Shown here one piece after another: positions 25,944-34,192 of a stretch of DNA of 54,535 bases. Under the pieces are notes generated by a model that worked only from the letters and a program-made list of their open reading frames with translations, had not been told where the DNA came from and searched no databases. Origin of the DNA: Gemmobacter nectariphilus (GTDB lineage Bacteria > Pseudomonadota > Alphaproteobacteria > Rhodobacterales > Rhodobacteraceae); contig DYMU01000014.1 in assembly GCA_020721445.1 (NCBI GenBank), positions 17,610 through 72,144 of the forward strand. Reading direction: 5' to 3'. How positions within the stretch are numbered: the stretch's first letter is position 1; each line of letters begins with the position of its first letter. A program made the translations under genes and the position numbers.

Positions 25944-26250
25944 GGCGGCAAGGTTAGGCGAAAGCGACTGCGCCGGGAAGACCCGATGCAAGCCCCGAAA
26001 CGCAAGAAGGGGTGCCACAAACGAGAAAGGGCGCCGACGAGTGGCGACCCTTTCCGAGTTCAAGGAGATGGGCCAGTTAGGTATCTGCCCCAATCACTGG
26101 TTGGTTCGCTAAAGGGTTGCCCTTAGAAAACACACCCCATGACTGTCCCGACACCTCTCTCCAATATCACTCTAGACACTGGATCACCTCCTTTCAAAAA
26201 TGTTGCCGATGGATTCAGGTTGACACAGATTTGGTGCCTGTCAAACCCTT
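25944..26250 (-). other. arfB leader / intergenic stretch with structured elements
   Basis: This 307-bp stretch lies between the transporter stop and the arfB start and has lower GC than the flanking genes. On the minus strand it holds, in order: an inverted repeat TTGACA-N13-TGTCAA (26244-26220), a 17-base complement of the 16S rRNA 3' end (26195-26179), an 18-codon reading frame, a hairpin CTAAGGG-CAA-CCCTTTAG directly after its stop, and a larger hairpin AAAGGGTCGCC...GGCGCCCTTT (26053-26024). No known RNA family was recognised. The order suggests a regulatory leader for arfB, which is inference. Confidence 0.5.
26123..26179 (-). CDS. Candidate 18-residue leader peptide upstream of arfB
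   Basis: GTG at 26179 opens MSRVILERGVGTVMGCVF and ends at TAA 26123. It is preceded by AAAGGAGGTGATCC, an exceptionally complete Shine-Dalgarno sequence with good spacing. A hairpin starts at the stop codon. No database family is known to me. Translation is suggested by the ribosome site only; the peptide may matter less than the ribosome binding itself. Confidence 0.4.
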   Translation of the reverse strand: MSRVILERGVGTVMGCVF

Positions 26251-26874
26251 TTACGCAATCCGTGCGGTCAATTTTCCGACAATGAGGCGGAATGGCAAAA
26301 GTGCCATCAAAGCGAGCAGAAGTTTCACGCCCCAATCGGCCACCGCCAGCGACACCCACAGCGGGGCCACCGGGCCAAAGCCCAGCATCGGCAAGACCTC
26401 GTTCGCCCAGGCCACGTCATTGCCCGGCTCCAGCCAGACAAGGGCCGAGGCAAAGGCGATCGAAAAAAACAGCGCGGTGTCGACCGTTGACCCGATCAGC
26501 GTGGACACCAGCGGCGCGCGCCACCACGCACCGGCGCGCATCCGGTCAAACACCGCCACATCCAGCAGTTGCGCAGTCAGAAACGCCAGCCCCGACCCGA
26601 TGGCAATGCGGGCCGTCACCAGCGGGCCAAATTCGCCCATGATCTGCGTGCCGATCAGCGAACAGGCGACGCCCACGCCAAAGCCCGCAAAGACCACACG
26701 CCGCGCAGCCGCCGCGCCGTAAAGCCGGTTGGTCAGATCGGTCACCAGAAAGGCAACCGGATAGGTAAAGGCACCCCAGGTCAGCCATTGGCCGAACAGG
26801 AATTGCACAAGGATGTTTGAGGCCAGCACGGTGGCTGCCATGGCGATCACGCCGGGCAGAAGTTTTTGCATCAT
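26251..26874 (-). CDS. Queuosine precursor transporter (YhhQ/VUT family)
   Basis: A 207-residue membrane protein with about six hydrophobic helices. The conserved signatures are TYPVAFLVTDLTNRLYG and the helix containing IAIGSGLAFLTAQLLDVAVFDRMR, with STLIGSTVDTALFF further on. Members import queuosine precursors (preQ0/preQ1 or queuine) for the Q modification of tRNA. Two adjacent ATGs (26874 and 26871) follow GGAAAAACTC. A preQ1-I riboswitch at 26883-26913 directly precedes the start and supports both function and ligand. Confidence 0.93.
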   Translation of the reverse strand: MMQKLLPGVIAMAATVLASNILVQFLFGQWLTWGAFTYPVAFLVTDLTNRLYGAAAARRVVFAGFGVGVACSLIGTQIMGEFGPLVTARIAIGSGLAFLTAQLLDVAVFDRMRAGAWWRAPLVSTLIGSTVDTALFFSIAFASALVWLEPGNDVAWANEVLPMLGFGPVAPLWVSLAVADWGVKLLLALMALLPFRLIVGKLTARIA

Positions 26875-26882
26875 GAGTTTTT

Positions 26883-26913
26883 CCGTTTTTTATGCAAGGT
26901 CGCGGAGACTTGC
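26883..26913 (-). promoter_or_regulatory. preQ1-I riboswitch
   Basis: Read on the minus strand: stem P1 is GCAAG (26913-26909) pairing with CTTGC (26898-26894). The loop is TCTCCGCGAC, and the A-rich tail ATAAAAAACGG follows. CCG in the loop pairs with CGG in the tail to form the pseudoknot stem P2, and the C directly after CCG is in the position that pairs with preQ1. This matches the H-type pseudoknot of class I preQ1 switches. The tail CGGA overlaps the ribosome site of the transporter, so ligand binding should shut off translation. Confidence 0.85.
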
Positions 26914-26958
26914 CCCCCGTTCAGGGACGCCGCGATCTAGGCCCCGCATCTGCCTGTG

Positions 26959-27897
26959 TCAACCACCCAGACGGTATTCGACAATCTCGGTGCGCTGGAT
27001 CGGCAGAAAGTTGTTGTCTGAAATCATCGTCAGCCGAATCATGCCCGCCGCATCGCGCCAGACCGACAGGCCCTCCAGATTGTCATGCATCCCGACGGCG
27101 GATCGCAGATGCGTGCGGGGCTGGTCAAGCGCGCTGTGCCCAACCGCAAACGACCGCACCCGGCTGCCAAAGCCCGCGATGCCATGAAAGGTCCGCTCCA
27201 GCACATACAGCCTGCCGTCAGGGCCAAAATCGGCCGCCACCGGCAGGAAACCGCCCTGTCGCGGCAAAGTGAAGGCCAGGCTCCATTTGCCACCCGCGAA
27301 ACGCCAGACCGGGAAATCATCGCCGCCCGCGTTGCTGGCTTGGCCCGTCAACAGGCGCGGTCGCCGGAATACCCGCAGTTCCTCGGGGATGCTGTAGACT
27401 GCGCCATTTGAATCGATCGCCAAAGCCTCAAACCCGGCGTTGTGCGGATAGGCCAGAAACTCTCGCGGATTGGGCAGGCTTTCGGGCGCGGCCCCCAGCG
27501 CAGAATAGCGCAACACCCGCGCCGGGCCTTCAAAAGACACATAGGCGGTTCCATCGGGCGCGATGGCCAACCCTTCGCTGTCGTTGCGCGCCTTGGCCAG
27601 TCTTACCGGCCTTGGATCGGTCAGCAGGATCATCGGGCCGGTCGTGATGCCCGCAACCCGGCCATCAGCGTCCCGACGAAACCGCCCCCGCACAAATGCC
27701 CCGTTGTCCGACACGGCGGTGAACGCAAGCCCATCTGGCGCCACTTCGATCGCGGAAAAGCCGCCAAAGCCACCGCCGACCATTGACCACGTAAAAGCAC
27801 CAAGAAAACCCGGCGGGGGCGAAGGGTTCGCGCTGCCCTGAAGCCCAAGAGCCACCAGAACCGCCGCGATTACCGCGAGGCGAGAACGTCTTGGCAT
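26959..27897 (-). CDS. Secreted esterase-like / phytase-like beta-propeller protein
   Basis: A 312-residue exported protein. The signal is basic MPRRSRLAVIAAVLVALG. The mature part matches the phytase-like esterase domain (PF13449 type): FGGFSAIEVAPDGLAFTAVSDNG, NDSEGLAIAPDGTAYVSFEG, FEALAIDSNGAVYSIPEE, and the ending NLEGLSVW...ISDNNF. Repeated blocks of this kind build a beta-propeller. Substrate is unknown; both phosphatase and esterase activities have been proposed for relatives. Its start lies inside the 3' end of mepA (28-bp overlap), placing it last in the MFS-mepA operon. Confidence 0.82.
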   Translation of the reverse strand: MPRRSRLAVIAAVLVALGLQGSANPSPPPGFLGAFTWSMVGGGFGGFSAIEVAPDGLAFTAVSDNGAFVRGRFRRDADGRVAGITTGPMILLTDPRPVRLAKARNDSEGLAIAPDGTAYVSFEGPARVLRYSALGAAPESLPNPREFLAYPHNAGFEALAIDSNGAVYSIPEELRVFRRPRLLTGQASNAGGDDFPVWRFAGGKWSLAFTLPRQGGFLPVAADFGPDGRLYVLERTFHGIAGFGSRVRSFAVGHSALDQPRTHLRSAVGMHDNLEGLSVWRDAAGMIRLTMISDNNFLPIQRTEIVEYRLGG

Positions 27898-28760
27898 TGC
27901 TTCGGCAAATCATTCATCGTGTATTCGCGCGGGTGGCGCTTGCGGGGGGCATCGGGGGCTTTCTTCTTGGTCGTGGGTTTCGGCGGGTTCAGAAAATCGG
28001 TCACCCACCAGGTCAACGTATCATCGCAGCCATTGCCACCTTTCGACAAATCGCTGACCGTCGGCGTCTGGGTTTCGCAGAACCGCGCGCCCTTGGGGCA
28101 TTTCAGCCGCACGTGGAAATGCGTGTCATGCCCGGCAACCGGCCTGATTTTCTGCACCCATTTGGTATCGGCGCGGGTTGCCGTCTTGCACATTTCGATC
28201 TTGACTGCCGCTGCCACAAAGATGCGGTCCACCCTTGGGTCTGATGCTGCTGCCTTCATCACGGCGTGGTGGCGTTTGGTCCAGTTCTTCGTCACCGACC
28301 GCTGGTCAGCCGACCGCACCGGGATCGAGGAGATGTTTTCACGCTCGGTCCGGCTCAGGTTCAGGCGCTGGGGCGGCAGTTGCCAGATATCGGCATCCAG
28401 CCCGATCTGGTGGCTGGCATGGCCGCTGGTCATCGGTCCGCCGCGCGGCTGGCTGATATCGCCAATGTAAAGCCCGGCCCAGCCGATCTGCTGCGCGGTC
28501 CGGCTGAGGTCGATCAGGAAAGAGATCATCTCGGGGTGGCCAAAGTTGCGCCCGCGCGACAGCCGCATCGCCTGCCAGCTTGGCCCGGTTTCCGGCAGTT
28601 CCACCAGCCCCGCCGCACAGCCCTTGGCATAAGACCCGATGGGCATCGGCGCTTGCTGACTGGGCCGGGCCTGCGCCCCAAACAATGTGTTGGCCAGTTG
28701 CTGCGCCTGCGCCGTGACCGGCAGGCACAGCAAGGCGGCCAGAAGCAGGGATCGGATCAT
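27870..28760 (-). CDS. mepA: Penicillin-insensitive murein endopeptidase
   Basis: MepA cuts D-Ala-meso-DAP cross-links of peptidoglycan in the periplasm as a zinc metallopeptidase insensitive to beta-lactams. The 296-residue protein has a signal peptide (cleavage after AQA near residue 19). The LAS-type zinc motif is SGHASHQIGLDAD with His114, His117 and Asp124, and the later HDTHFHVRLKC supplies the remaining metal and catalytic residues. The start overlaps the stop of the MFS gene by 4 bp. The C-terminal 45 residues are Lys/Pro-rich and extend past the catalytic core. Confidence 0.93.
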   Translation of the reverse strand: MIRSLLLAALLCLPVTAQAQQLANTLFGAQARPSQQAPMPIGSYAKGCAAGLVELPETGPSWQAMRLSRGRNFGHPEMISFLIDLSRTAQQIGWAGLYIGDISQPRGGPMTSGHASHQIGLDADIWQLPPQRLNLSRTERENISSIPVRSADQRSVTKNWTKRHHAVMKAAASDPRVDRIFVAAAVKIEMCKTATRADTKWVQKIRPVAGHDTHFHVRLKCPKGARFCETQTPTVSDLSKGGNGCDDTLTWWVTDFLNPPKPTTKKKAPDAPRKRHPREYTMNDLPKQCQDVLASR

Positions 28761-30088
28761 GCAACCTCTCCATCCGATTTGACCCAGAGTAGCAGGAACA
28801 ACCCGATGAGGAACAGCACAACCAGCGGTGTCACGCCAAGTTGTTGGTTGCCGGTCAGATCGGTGACCAGCCCGATCGACAAGGGTGCCAGAAACGATGT
28901 TGCCTTGCCCGCAAGCGCATAAAGACCGAACGCCTCGGTCATCTTTTCGGCAGGGGCCTGACGCACCATCATCGTGCGGCTGGCCGATTGCAGCGACCCA
29001 CCGCCCGCCCCGATCAATGCGCCCAACACGTAGAACGCAATATCGGGCAGGGACGAATCGGCGCCAACCGGCATGCCGAAGACCGACTCTCGGCTGACAA
29101 ACACCACACCCAGCGCCACCGCCGACAGCAAAATCACATTCCCAATGATCACCGGCTTGGGCCCAAAGCGCGAGTCGGCCTTGCCGCCTGCCCAGGCAAA
29201 GATCGCCCCGGTCAGCGCCGCAAGGATGCCAAAGACGCCGACCTTGGTCACCGACCAGCCCAGAACCCCCGCCGCATAGATGCCGCCAAAGATAAACATG
29301 CCGTTCAGCGCGTCGCGGTAAAACATCGACGAGGCCAGATAGGCAAACAGGCTGCGGTTCTTTGGCAGGCTGCGAAGGGTGGCCTTCAACTCGGGCCAGG
29401 CCCCGCGCATGGCCGCAAAAACGCCAATGGCATCGGCCTTGCGCGGCTCACGCATCCACAAAAAGAACGGGATCATGAACACCGCATACCAGATCGCGGT
29501 CAGCGGCCCGACAGCGCGCGTGCCCTCGCGCGCTTCGGGGTCAAGCCCGAACAGGGGTGCAATGCCGATCAGCGTCTTGCCGGTGGCGCCTTCGGCCAGC
29601 AACACCAGCATGATGATCAGCGACACGATCCCGCCCAGATAGCCAAAGGCCCAACCATTGCCCGACACCCGGCCAATATCGGCGCGCGGGCACAGGCTGG
29701 GCAGCATGGCATTGGTGAAGGTGGTCGCAAACTCCATCCCGATCAGGCCAATGCAGAACCACATCATCACCAGCCAGACGTTGAAATCATCCGGGGCCGA
29801 ATACCACAGCATCGACGCGCCCAGCACGTAAAGCACCGAGAACAGCAAGATGAACACCATCCGTCCGCCAGACTTGTCGGCCACCGCGCCCAGAAGCGGC
29901 GACAACACCGCGATGATCAGCCCGGCGGTGCCGACACCATAGCCCCAGATCGCCTGCGCCGCCGACCCGTCGCCAATGACGGAAACCACGTAAGGCCCAA
30001 AAATGAAGGTCAGCAGAAGCGTGTTGTACGGCTGGCTGGCCCAGTCGAAGAAATACCAGCCCCAAAGGCGTTTTAACGTGGCATCCAT
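28757..30088 (-). CDS. MFS transporter, UMF1/Atg22-like
   Basis: A 443-residue permease with about twelve helices. The opening GWYFFDWASQPYNTLLLTFIFGPY is diagnostic for the UMF1 (Atg22-like) branch of the major facilitator superfamily, as are SPLLGAVADKSGGRM and SRTMMVRQAPAEKMTEAFGLYALAGK. Yeast Atg22 exports amino acids from the vacuole; bacterial substrates are unknown. The ATG at 30088 follows GAGGGGAGAGATC, so upstream in-frame codons are not needed. mepA overlaps its end by 4 bp, an arrangement compatible with uptake of wall-derived products, though this is speculative. Confidence 0.88.
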   Translation of the reverse strand: MDATLKRLWGWYFFDWASQPYNTLLLTFIFGPYVVSVIGDGSAAQAIWGYGVGTAGLIIAVLSPLLGAVADKSGGRMVFILLFSVLYVLGASMLWYSAPDDFNVWLVMMWFCIGLIGMEFATTFTNAMLPSLCPRADIGRVSGNGWAFGYLGGIVSLIIMLVLLAEGATGKTLIGIAPLFGLDPEAREGTRAVGPLTAIWYAVFMIPFFLWMREPRKADAIGVFAAMRGAWPELKATLRSLPKNRSLFAYLASSMFYRDALNGMFIFGGIYAAGVLGWSVTKVGVFGILAALTGAIFAWAGGKADSRFGPKPVIIGNVILLSAVALGVVFVSRESVFGMPVGADSSLPDIAFYVLGALIGAGGGSLQSASRTMMVRQAPAEKMTEAFGLYALAGKATSFLAPLSIGLVTDLTGNQQLGVTPLVVLFLIGLFLLLWVKSDGEVA

Positions 30089-30171
30089 GATCTCTCCCCT
30101 CATGGCCCTATGATCGGCCTTGATCCGATCAAGCCCGAAAAGGCCCCGCCGCGCAAGTGATGCCGCCTGCG

Positions 30172-30702
30172 TCACATCTGCGGTGGCCAAGGCCTGCTGG
30201 CTTCTGCCGCAATCCAGTTCTGCACCCACATTGGCAAGGCCGGGCTGACCGGATCGTGCCCCATCGCTTGTGCCATGTCTGACGGTGGCACAATTCCGGC
30301 CTTGGACGTGATCGCCGAGCGGACCAAGATATGCGAGGTGCACTCGCCCTTTCGCCACATCGACTGTTCGATATACAAGAACCGTGCATCCCAGCCGATG
30401 ACCCGGGTCCGCATCTCGACCCGGTTGAACATCTGCACCCGCTTGCGATAGCGCGTGGTGTTGCCCGCGACCGTCAGACCCCAGCCTTTGGCCGACAATT
30501 GCTGGTGCAGCCCCATGCGCTGCCCCAGCGGAATCCGCCCCAGATCATACAATGTCAGCGTGCGGCCGTTGTTCAACTCCATCCACGGGTCAATGTCCCA
30601 GGGCCAGCAGATGTGATGGCTGACATGCGCGTCAAACAGACCCAAGGGAGGCGCGTTGCGAAACTTGAACAATTCCTTGAACATTCGAAGGTAGGGATAC
30701 AT
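30172..30702 (-). CDS. Acyl-CoA thioesterase, hotdog fold (4HBT-like)
   Basis: A 176-residue single-hotdog protein of the thioesterase-like group that includes mammalian THEM6. Signatures are HHICWPWDIDPWMELNNGRTLTLYDLGR, where the Asp/Asn-rich turn forms the active site, VAGNTTRYRKRVQMFNRVEMRTR and the WDARFLYIEQSM strand. It probably hydrolyses acyl-CoA esters or acts on acyl carriers; the substrate is unknown. It is separate from the MFS run (84 bp) and divergent from yggT. Confidence 0.82.
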   Translation of the reverse strand: MYPYLRMFKELFKFRNAPPLGLFDAHVSHHICWPWDIDPWMELNNGRTLTLYDLGRIPLGQRMGLHQQLSAKGWGLTVAGNTTRYRKRVQMFNRVEMRTRVIGWDARFLYIEQSMWRKGECTSHILVRSAITSKAGIVPPSDMAQAMGHDPVSPALPMWVQNWIAAEASRPWPPQM

Positions 30703-30870
30703 GCGCGGCCTTTCGCTTGTGCCGCCTTTCCCTGCCCCTGCCGGCCCCTTACGTCAAGCAAGACGCAACGGAAGGCGGTTGCCCTTTTCGGGGCGGATTG
30801 ATACCACTGCCACAACAGGTTGTGCGCCCTGCACCGCCCCACCATCCATATCGTTTTCGGAGTGTCCGAC

Positions 30871-31158
30871 ATGACCTCAATCCTGCAAATCCTGCTGCTG
30901 ATACTGGATATCGCACAGTGGATCATCATCGCGCATATCATCATGAGCTGGCTGATCAACTTTCAGGTGCTGAACCTGCGCCAACCGCTTGTCGCGCAGC
31001 TTTGGTATGGCATCAACCGCCTGCTGGAGCCGGTCTATTCCCGCGTCCGGTCGGTGATGCCCAACATGGGCGGGCTGGATCTGGCGCCTTTGGTGGTGTT
31101 GCTGGCGATTTATGCGCTGCGGATCGTGCTGATCAACAACGCCGCCGCGTTCCTGTAA
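30871..31158 (+). CDS. YggT-family membrane protein
   Basis: A 95-residue protein with two hydrophobic segments (about 3-25 and 70-88). The YggT pattern is clear: IIAHIIMSWLINF, then RLLEPVYSRVRSVMPNMGGLD before the second helix. The function is not well defined; relatives are linked to osmotic stress resistance and division-site or membrane organisation. The ATG at 30871 has GGAG 8 bp upstream; an upstream in-frame start near 30820 gives an unlikely extension. recQ starts 15 bp downstream, so the two may share a transcript. Confidence 0.88.
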   Translation: MTSILQILLLILDIAQWIIIAHIIMSWLINFQVLNLRQPLVAQLWYGINRLLEPVYSRVRSVMPNMGGLDLAPLVVLLAIYALRIVLINNAAAFL

Positions 31159-31173
31159 GGTCGCCGCCCACCC

Positions 31174-33216
31174 ATGCAAGACCCGCATCTGTTGTTGCAA
31201 CGCATCTTCGGCTTTCCCGGGTTTCGTCCGGGGCAAGAAGAGATTGTGCAAGCCGTGCTTGCCGGGCGCAACACACTTGCCATCATGCCCACCGGTGGCG
31301 GCAAATCGCTGTGCTTTCAACTGCCTGCGCTGTGCCGCGATGGGGTGACGGTGGTGATCTCGCCCCTGATCGCACTGATGCGCGATCAGGTTCGCGCGCT
31401 GAAGGCGGCGGGGGTCGAGGCCGGGGCGCTGACCTCGGGCAACACGGATGATGAAACCGAACAGGTGTTCGCCGCCATCGACGACGGCCGCCTGAAGCTG
31501 TTGTATATGGCCCCCGAACGCCTTGCCGCAGGCGGCACGCTTGCGCTGCTGCGCCGGGCGCGGGTGTCGATGATCGCGGTGGATGAGGCGCATTGCGTCA
31601 GCCAATGGGGCCATGACTTCCGCCCCGACTATCTGCGCATCGGCGAGTTGCGCCGCGCGCTGAACGTGCCGCTGACCGCCTTCACCGCCACCGCGGACGA
31701 AGAAACCCGTGCCGAAATTGTCACCCGGCTGTTTGACGGCACCCCACCTGAAACCTTTCTGCGCGGCTTTGACCGGCCCAACATCCACCTTGCCTTTGCG
31801 GTGAAAGACAAGCCACGCGATCAGATCCTGCGCTTTGCCGCCGCCCGCAAGGGCCAGTCGGGCATCGTCTATACCGCGTCCCGCGCCCGGACCGAAGTGC
31901 TGGCCCAGGCCTTGGGTGAGGCGGGCCATTCAGCCTGCCACTATCACGGCGGGATGGATGCCGAAGACCGCCGCCGGGTCGAGATCCGGTTTCAGCAAGA
32001 GGATGGGCTGATCGTGGTGGCGACCGTGGCCTTTGGCATGGGCATTGACAAGCCCGACATCCGCTGGGTCGCGCATGCCGACCTGCCCAAGTCGATTGAA
32101 GGCTATTATCAGGAAATCGGCCGCGCGGGTCGTGATGGCGCGCCGGCCGAAACCCTGACGCTGTATGGCCCTGACGATATCCGCCTGCGCCGCACCCAGA
32201 TCGACGAAGGTGCAGCGCCCCCCGACCGCAAGGCGGCCGATCACGCCCGGCTGAACGCGCTTCTGGGTCTGGCCGAGGCGACGGGCTGCCGCCGTCAGGT
32301 GCTGCTGGGCTATTTCGGTGAGGCGTCCGAACCCTGCGGCACCTGCGATCTGTGCGACCGTCCGGTGGATGTGTTTGACGCCACCGAGGCCGTGCGCAAA
32401 GCGCTGTCGGCCATACTGCGCACCGGCGAATGGTTTGGCGCGGGCCATCTGATCGACATCCTGACCGGCAACGCCACCGCCAAGGTGCGCGAAAAGGGCC
32501 ACGACCAACTGCCCACCTTTGCCGTCGGGCGCGACCTGTCAAAGCCTGCATGGGGGGCCGTGTTCCGCCAGATGATGGGCCGCGATCTGATCCGTCGCGA
32601 TGCCGACCGACACGGTGCGCTGCGGATGACCGACGCCGCCCGCCCCATTCTGCGCGGCGAGGCCAGTATTTCCCTGCGCCGCGATACCATTGCCTCTGCC
32701 GCCCCGCGAATTGCGGTGAAAACCCTTGTGGCCGAGGAAGATGCGCCGCTCTTGTCGGCCCTGAAAGCCAAGCGCCGCGCCTTGGCCGAGGCAGCGGGCG
32801 TGCCGGCCTATGTGGTGTTTCCCGACCGCACGCTGATTGAAATGGCCGAGCGCAAGCCTGCCAACCTTGACGCCATGGCCGGGATCACCGGGGTTGGCGC
32901 GAAAAAGCTGGAAAGCTATGGCGCGGCATTTCTTGCCGTCATCAACGGCGCGGCGACGGGACTGCACCCGGCGCGGATGCGGCTGGCAGGCAGGCCATCG
33001 GGCGCGGTCTACGACCGTCTGGCCGAGGTGCAATTGAACCTGCTGCGCGGGGCAGACGGCACCGGCAAACCGCTCAGCCTGTCGCCCGGCACCCTGCGGC
33101 GGATCGCCGAGGCGCGGCCATCAACCTTGTCGGACCTTGACCGTGTGGGCGATCTTGGTCCCGCCAAGATCGAACGCTTTGGTCCTGCCTTTCTGGATGT
33201 GCTGCGCGACAGCTAG
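31174..33216 (+). CDS. recQ: ATP-dependent DNA helicase RecQ
   Basis: RecQ unwinds DNA 3' to 5' in recombination and fork repair. The 680-residue protein has motif 0 FGFPGFRPGQEEIV, Walker A TGGGKSLCFQ (Lys44), the DEAH box at 137-140 followed by the aromatic-rich loop CVSQWGHDFRPDY, TAFTATADEETR, and VATVAFGMGIDKPDIRWV...QEIGRAGRDG. The RQC zinc site is in CRRQVLLGYFGEASEPCGTC and CDLCDRP. An HRDC domain lies at about 525-590, and a second HRDC-like repeat ends the protein. The start ATG lies 15 bp after yggT. Confidence 0.95.
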   Translation: MQDPHLLLQRIFGFPGFRPGQEEIVQAVLAGRNTLAIMPTGGGKSLCFQLPALCRDGVTVVISPLIALMRDQVRALKAAGVEAGALTSGNTDDETEQVFAAIDDGRLKLLYMAPERLAAGGTLALLRRARVSMIAVDEAHCVSQWGHDFRPDYLRIGELRRALNVPLTAFTATADEETRAEIVTRLFDGTPPETFLRGFDRPNIHLAFAVKDKPRDQILRFAAARKGQSGIVYTASRARTEVLAQALGEAGHSACHYHGGMDAEDRRRVEIRFQQEDGLIVVATVAFGMGIDKPDIRWVAHADLPKSIEGYYQEIGRAGRDGAPAETLTLYGPDDIRLRRTQIDEGAAPPDRKAADHARLNALLGLAEATGCRRQVLLGYFGEASEPCGTCDLCDRPVDVFDATEAVRKALSAILRTGEWFGAGHLIDILTGNATAKVREKGHDQLPTFAVGRDLSKPAWGAVFRQMMGRDLIRRDADRHGALRMTDAARPILRGEASISLRRDTIASAAPRIAVKTLVAEEDAPLLSALKAKRRALAEAAGVPAYVVFPDRTLIEMAERKPANLDAMAGITGVGAKKLESYGAAFLAVINGAATGLHPARMRLAGRPSGAVYDRLAEVQLNLLRGADGTGKPLSLSPGTLRRIAEARPSTLSDLDRVGDLGPAKIERFGPAFLDVLRDS

Positions 33217-33288
33217 GCCGCCACAGGGCCGCCCCGGCTGGACAAAACCCGCGCCGCACATACCTTTTGCCAAACCGATGAGGGCCCG

Positions 33289-34083
33289 ATGCTGACCGTG
33301 CTATCCCCCGCCAAGAAACTGAACGAAACGCCAAAGCCGCTGCCCGACGGCCATGACCTAACTGAACCCGCCTTTGCCGCGCAGGCGCTGGATCTTGCCA
33401 GTATTGCCCGCGCCTTGTCGGTGGACGACATCCGCAAGCTGAGCCACATTTCCGAGGCGCTTGCCCGGCTGAACCGCGACCGGTTTGCCGCCTTCAGTGC
33501 CACCCCTGCGCCGGGCACGATCTATCCGGCGGTGCACTGCTTTGCCGGCGACACCTATCAGGGGCTTAACGTGCGCACGATGTCCGCCGCGGCACTGGAC
33601 TGGGCTGCGGGGCATCTGCGCATCCTTTCGGGCCTTTACGGGCTGTTGCGGCCGTTTGATGCAATACAGGCCTATCGTCTGGAAATGGGCAGCCGTCTGG
33701 CGAACCCGAAAGGTGCCGATCTTTACGCCTATTGGGGGGACCGCATCGCCCATGCGCTGAATGATCTGGCCGACCAGCAGGGCGCGCAGGCCTTGGTCAA
33801 CTGTGCATCGGTCGAATATTTCGGCGCGGTGGACCCGCAGGCCCTGCGCCTGCGCGTGATCACCCCGGTGTTTCTGGAAGAGCGGGATGGCAGCGCGAAA
33901 ATCGTCAGCTTCTGGGCCAAGCGCGCCCGCGGCGCGATGGCGCGCTTCATCTGCGAAAACCAGCTGACCAACCCCACCGACCTGCGCGGTTTCACCCTTG
34001 GCGGCTATGGCTTTCGCGCGGATTTATCCGACACGGACCGCCTGGTGTTCAGCCGGGCCGAGCCCGCACAAAAGGCCGCCTGA
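33289..34083 (+). CDS. yaaA: Peroxide stress protein YaaA (UPF0246)
   Basis: A 264-residue cytoplasmic protein. The start MLTVLSPAKKLNETPK is the family signature, followed by PAVHCFAGDTYQGLNV, LRILSGLYGLLRPFDAIQAYRLEMGS and the ending GYGFRADLSDTDRLVFSR. In E. coli YaaA lowers free iron during peroxide stress and binds DNA. The ATG at 33289 lies in AGGGCCCGATG. It follows recQ by 72 bp on the same strand and may share its transcript. The 109-bp gap downstream holds a GCAGCCGG/CCGGCTGC hairpin that overlaps the stop of the convergent kinase gene. Confidence 0.93.
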   Translation: MLTVLSPAKKLNETPKPLPDGHDLTEPAFAAQALDLASIARALSVDDIRKLSHISEALARLNRDRFAAFSATPAPGTIYPAVHCFAGDTYQGLNVRTMSAAALDWAAGHLRILSGLYGLLRPFDAIQAYRLEMGSRLANPKGADLYAYWGDRIAHALNDLADQQGAQALVNCASVEYFGAVDPQALRLRVITPVFLEERDGSAKIVSFWAKRARGAMARFICENQLTNPTDLRGFTLGGYGFRADLSDTDRLVFSRAEPAQKAA

Positions 34084-34192
34084 AGCGCGTGGCGCCAAGC
34101 GGAATTCGGGCGGTCCGACCGCGACCCGACGTTGCGCTTGCACGACAAACGCGCGCGGGATGCAGGCTTTGCCCGGTTGCGCGCAGCCGGCC

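Noticed and set aside
26179-26195. Part of a 16S rRNA gene
   Set aside because: Only the last 17 bases match; no helix 45 or other 16S sequence is adjacent.
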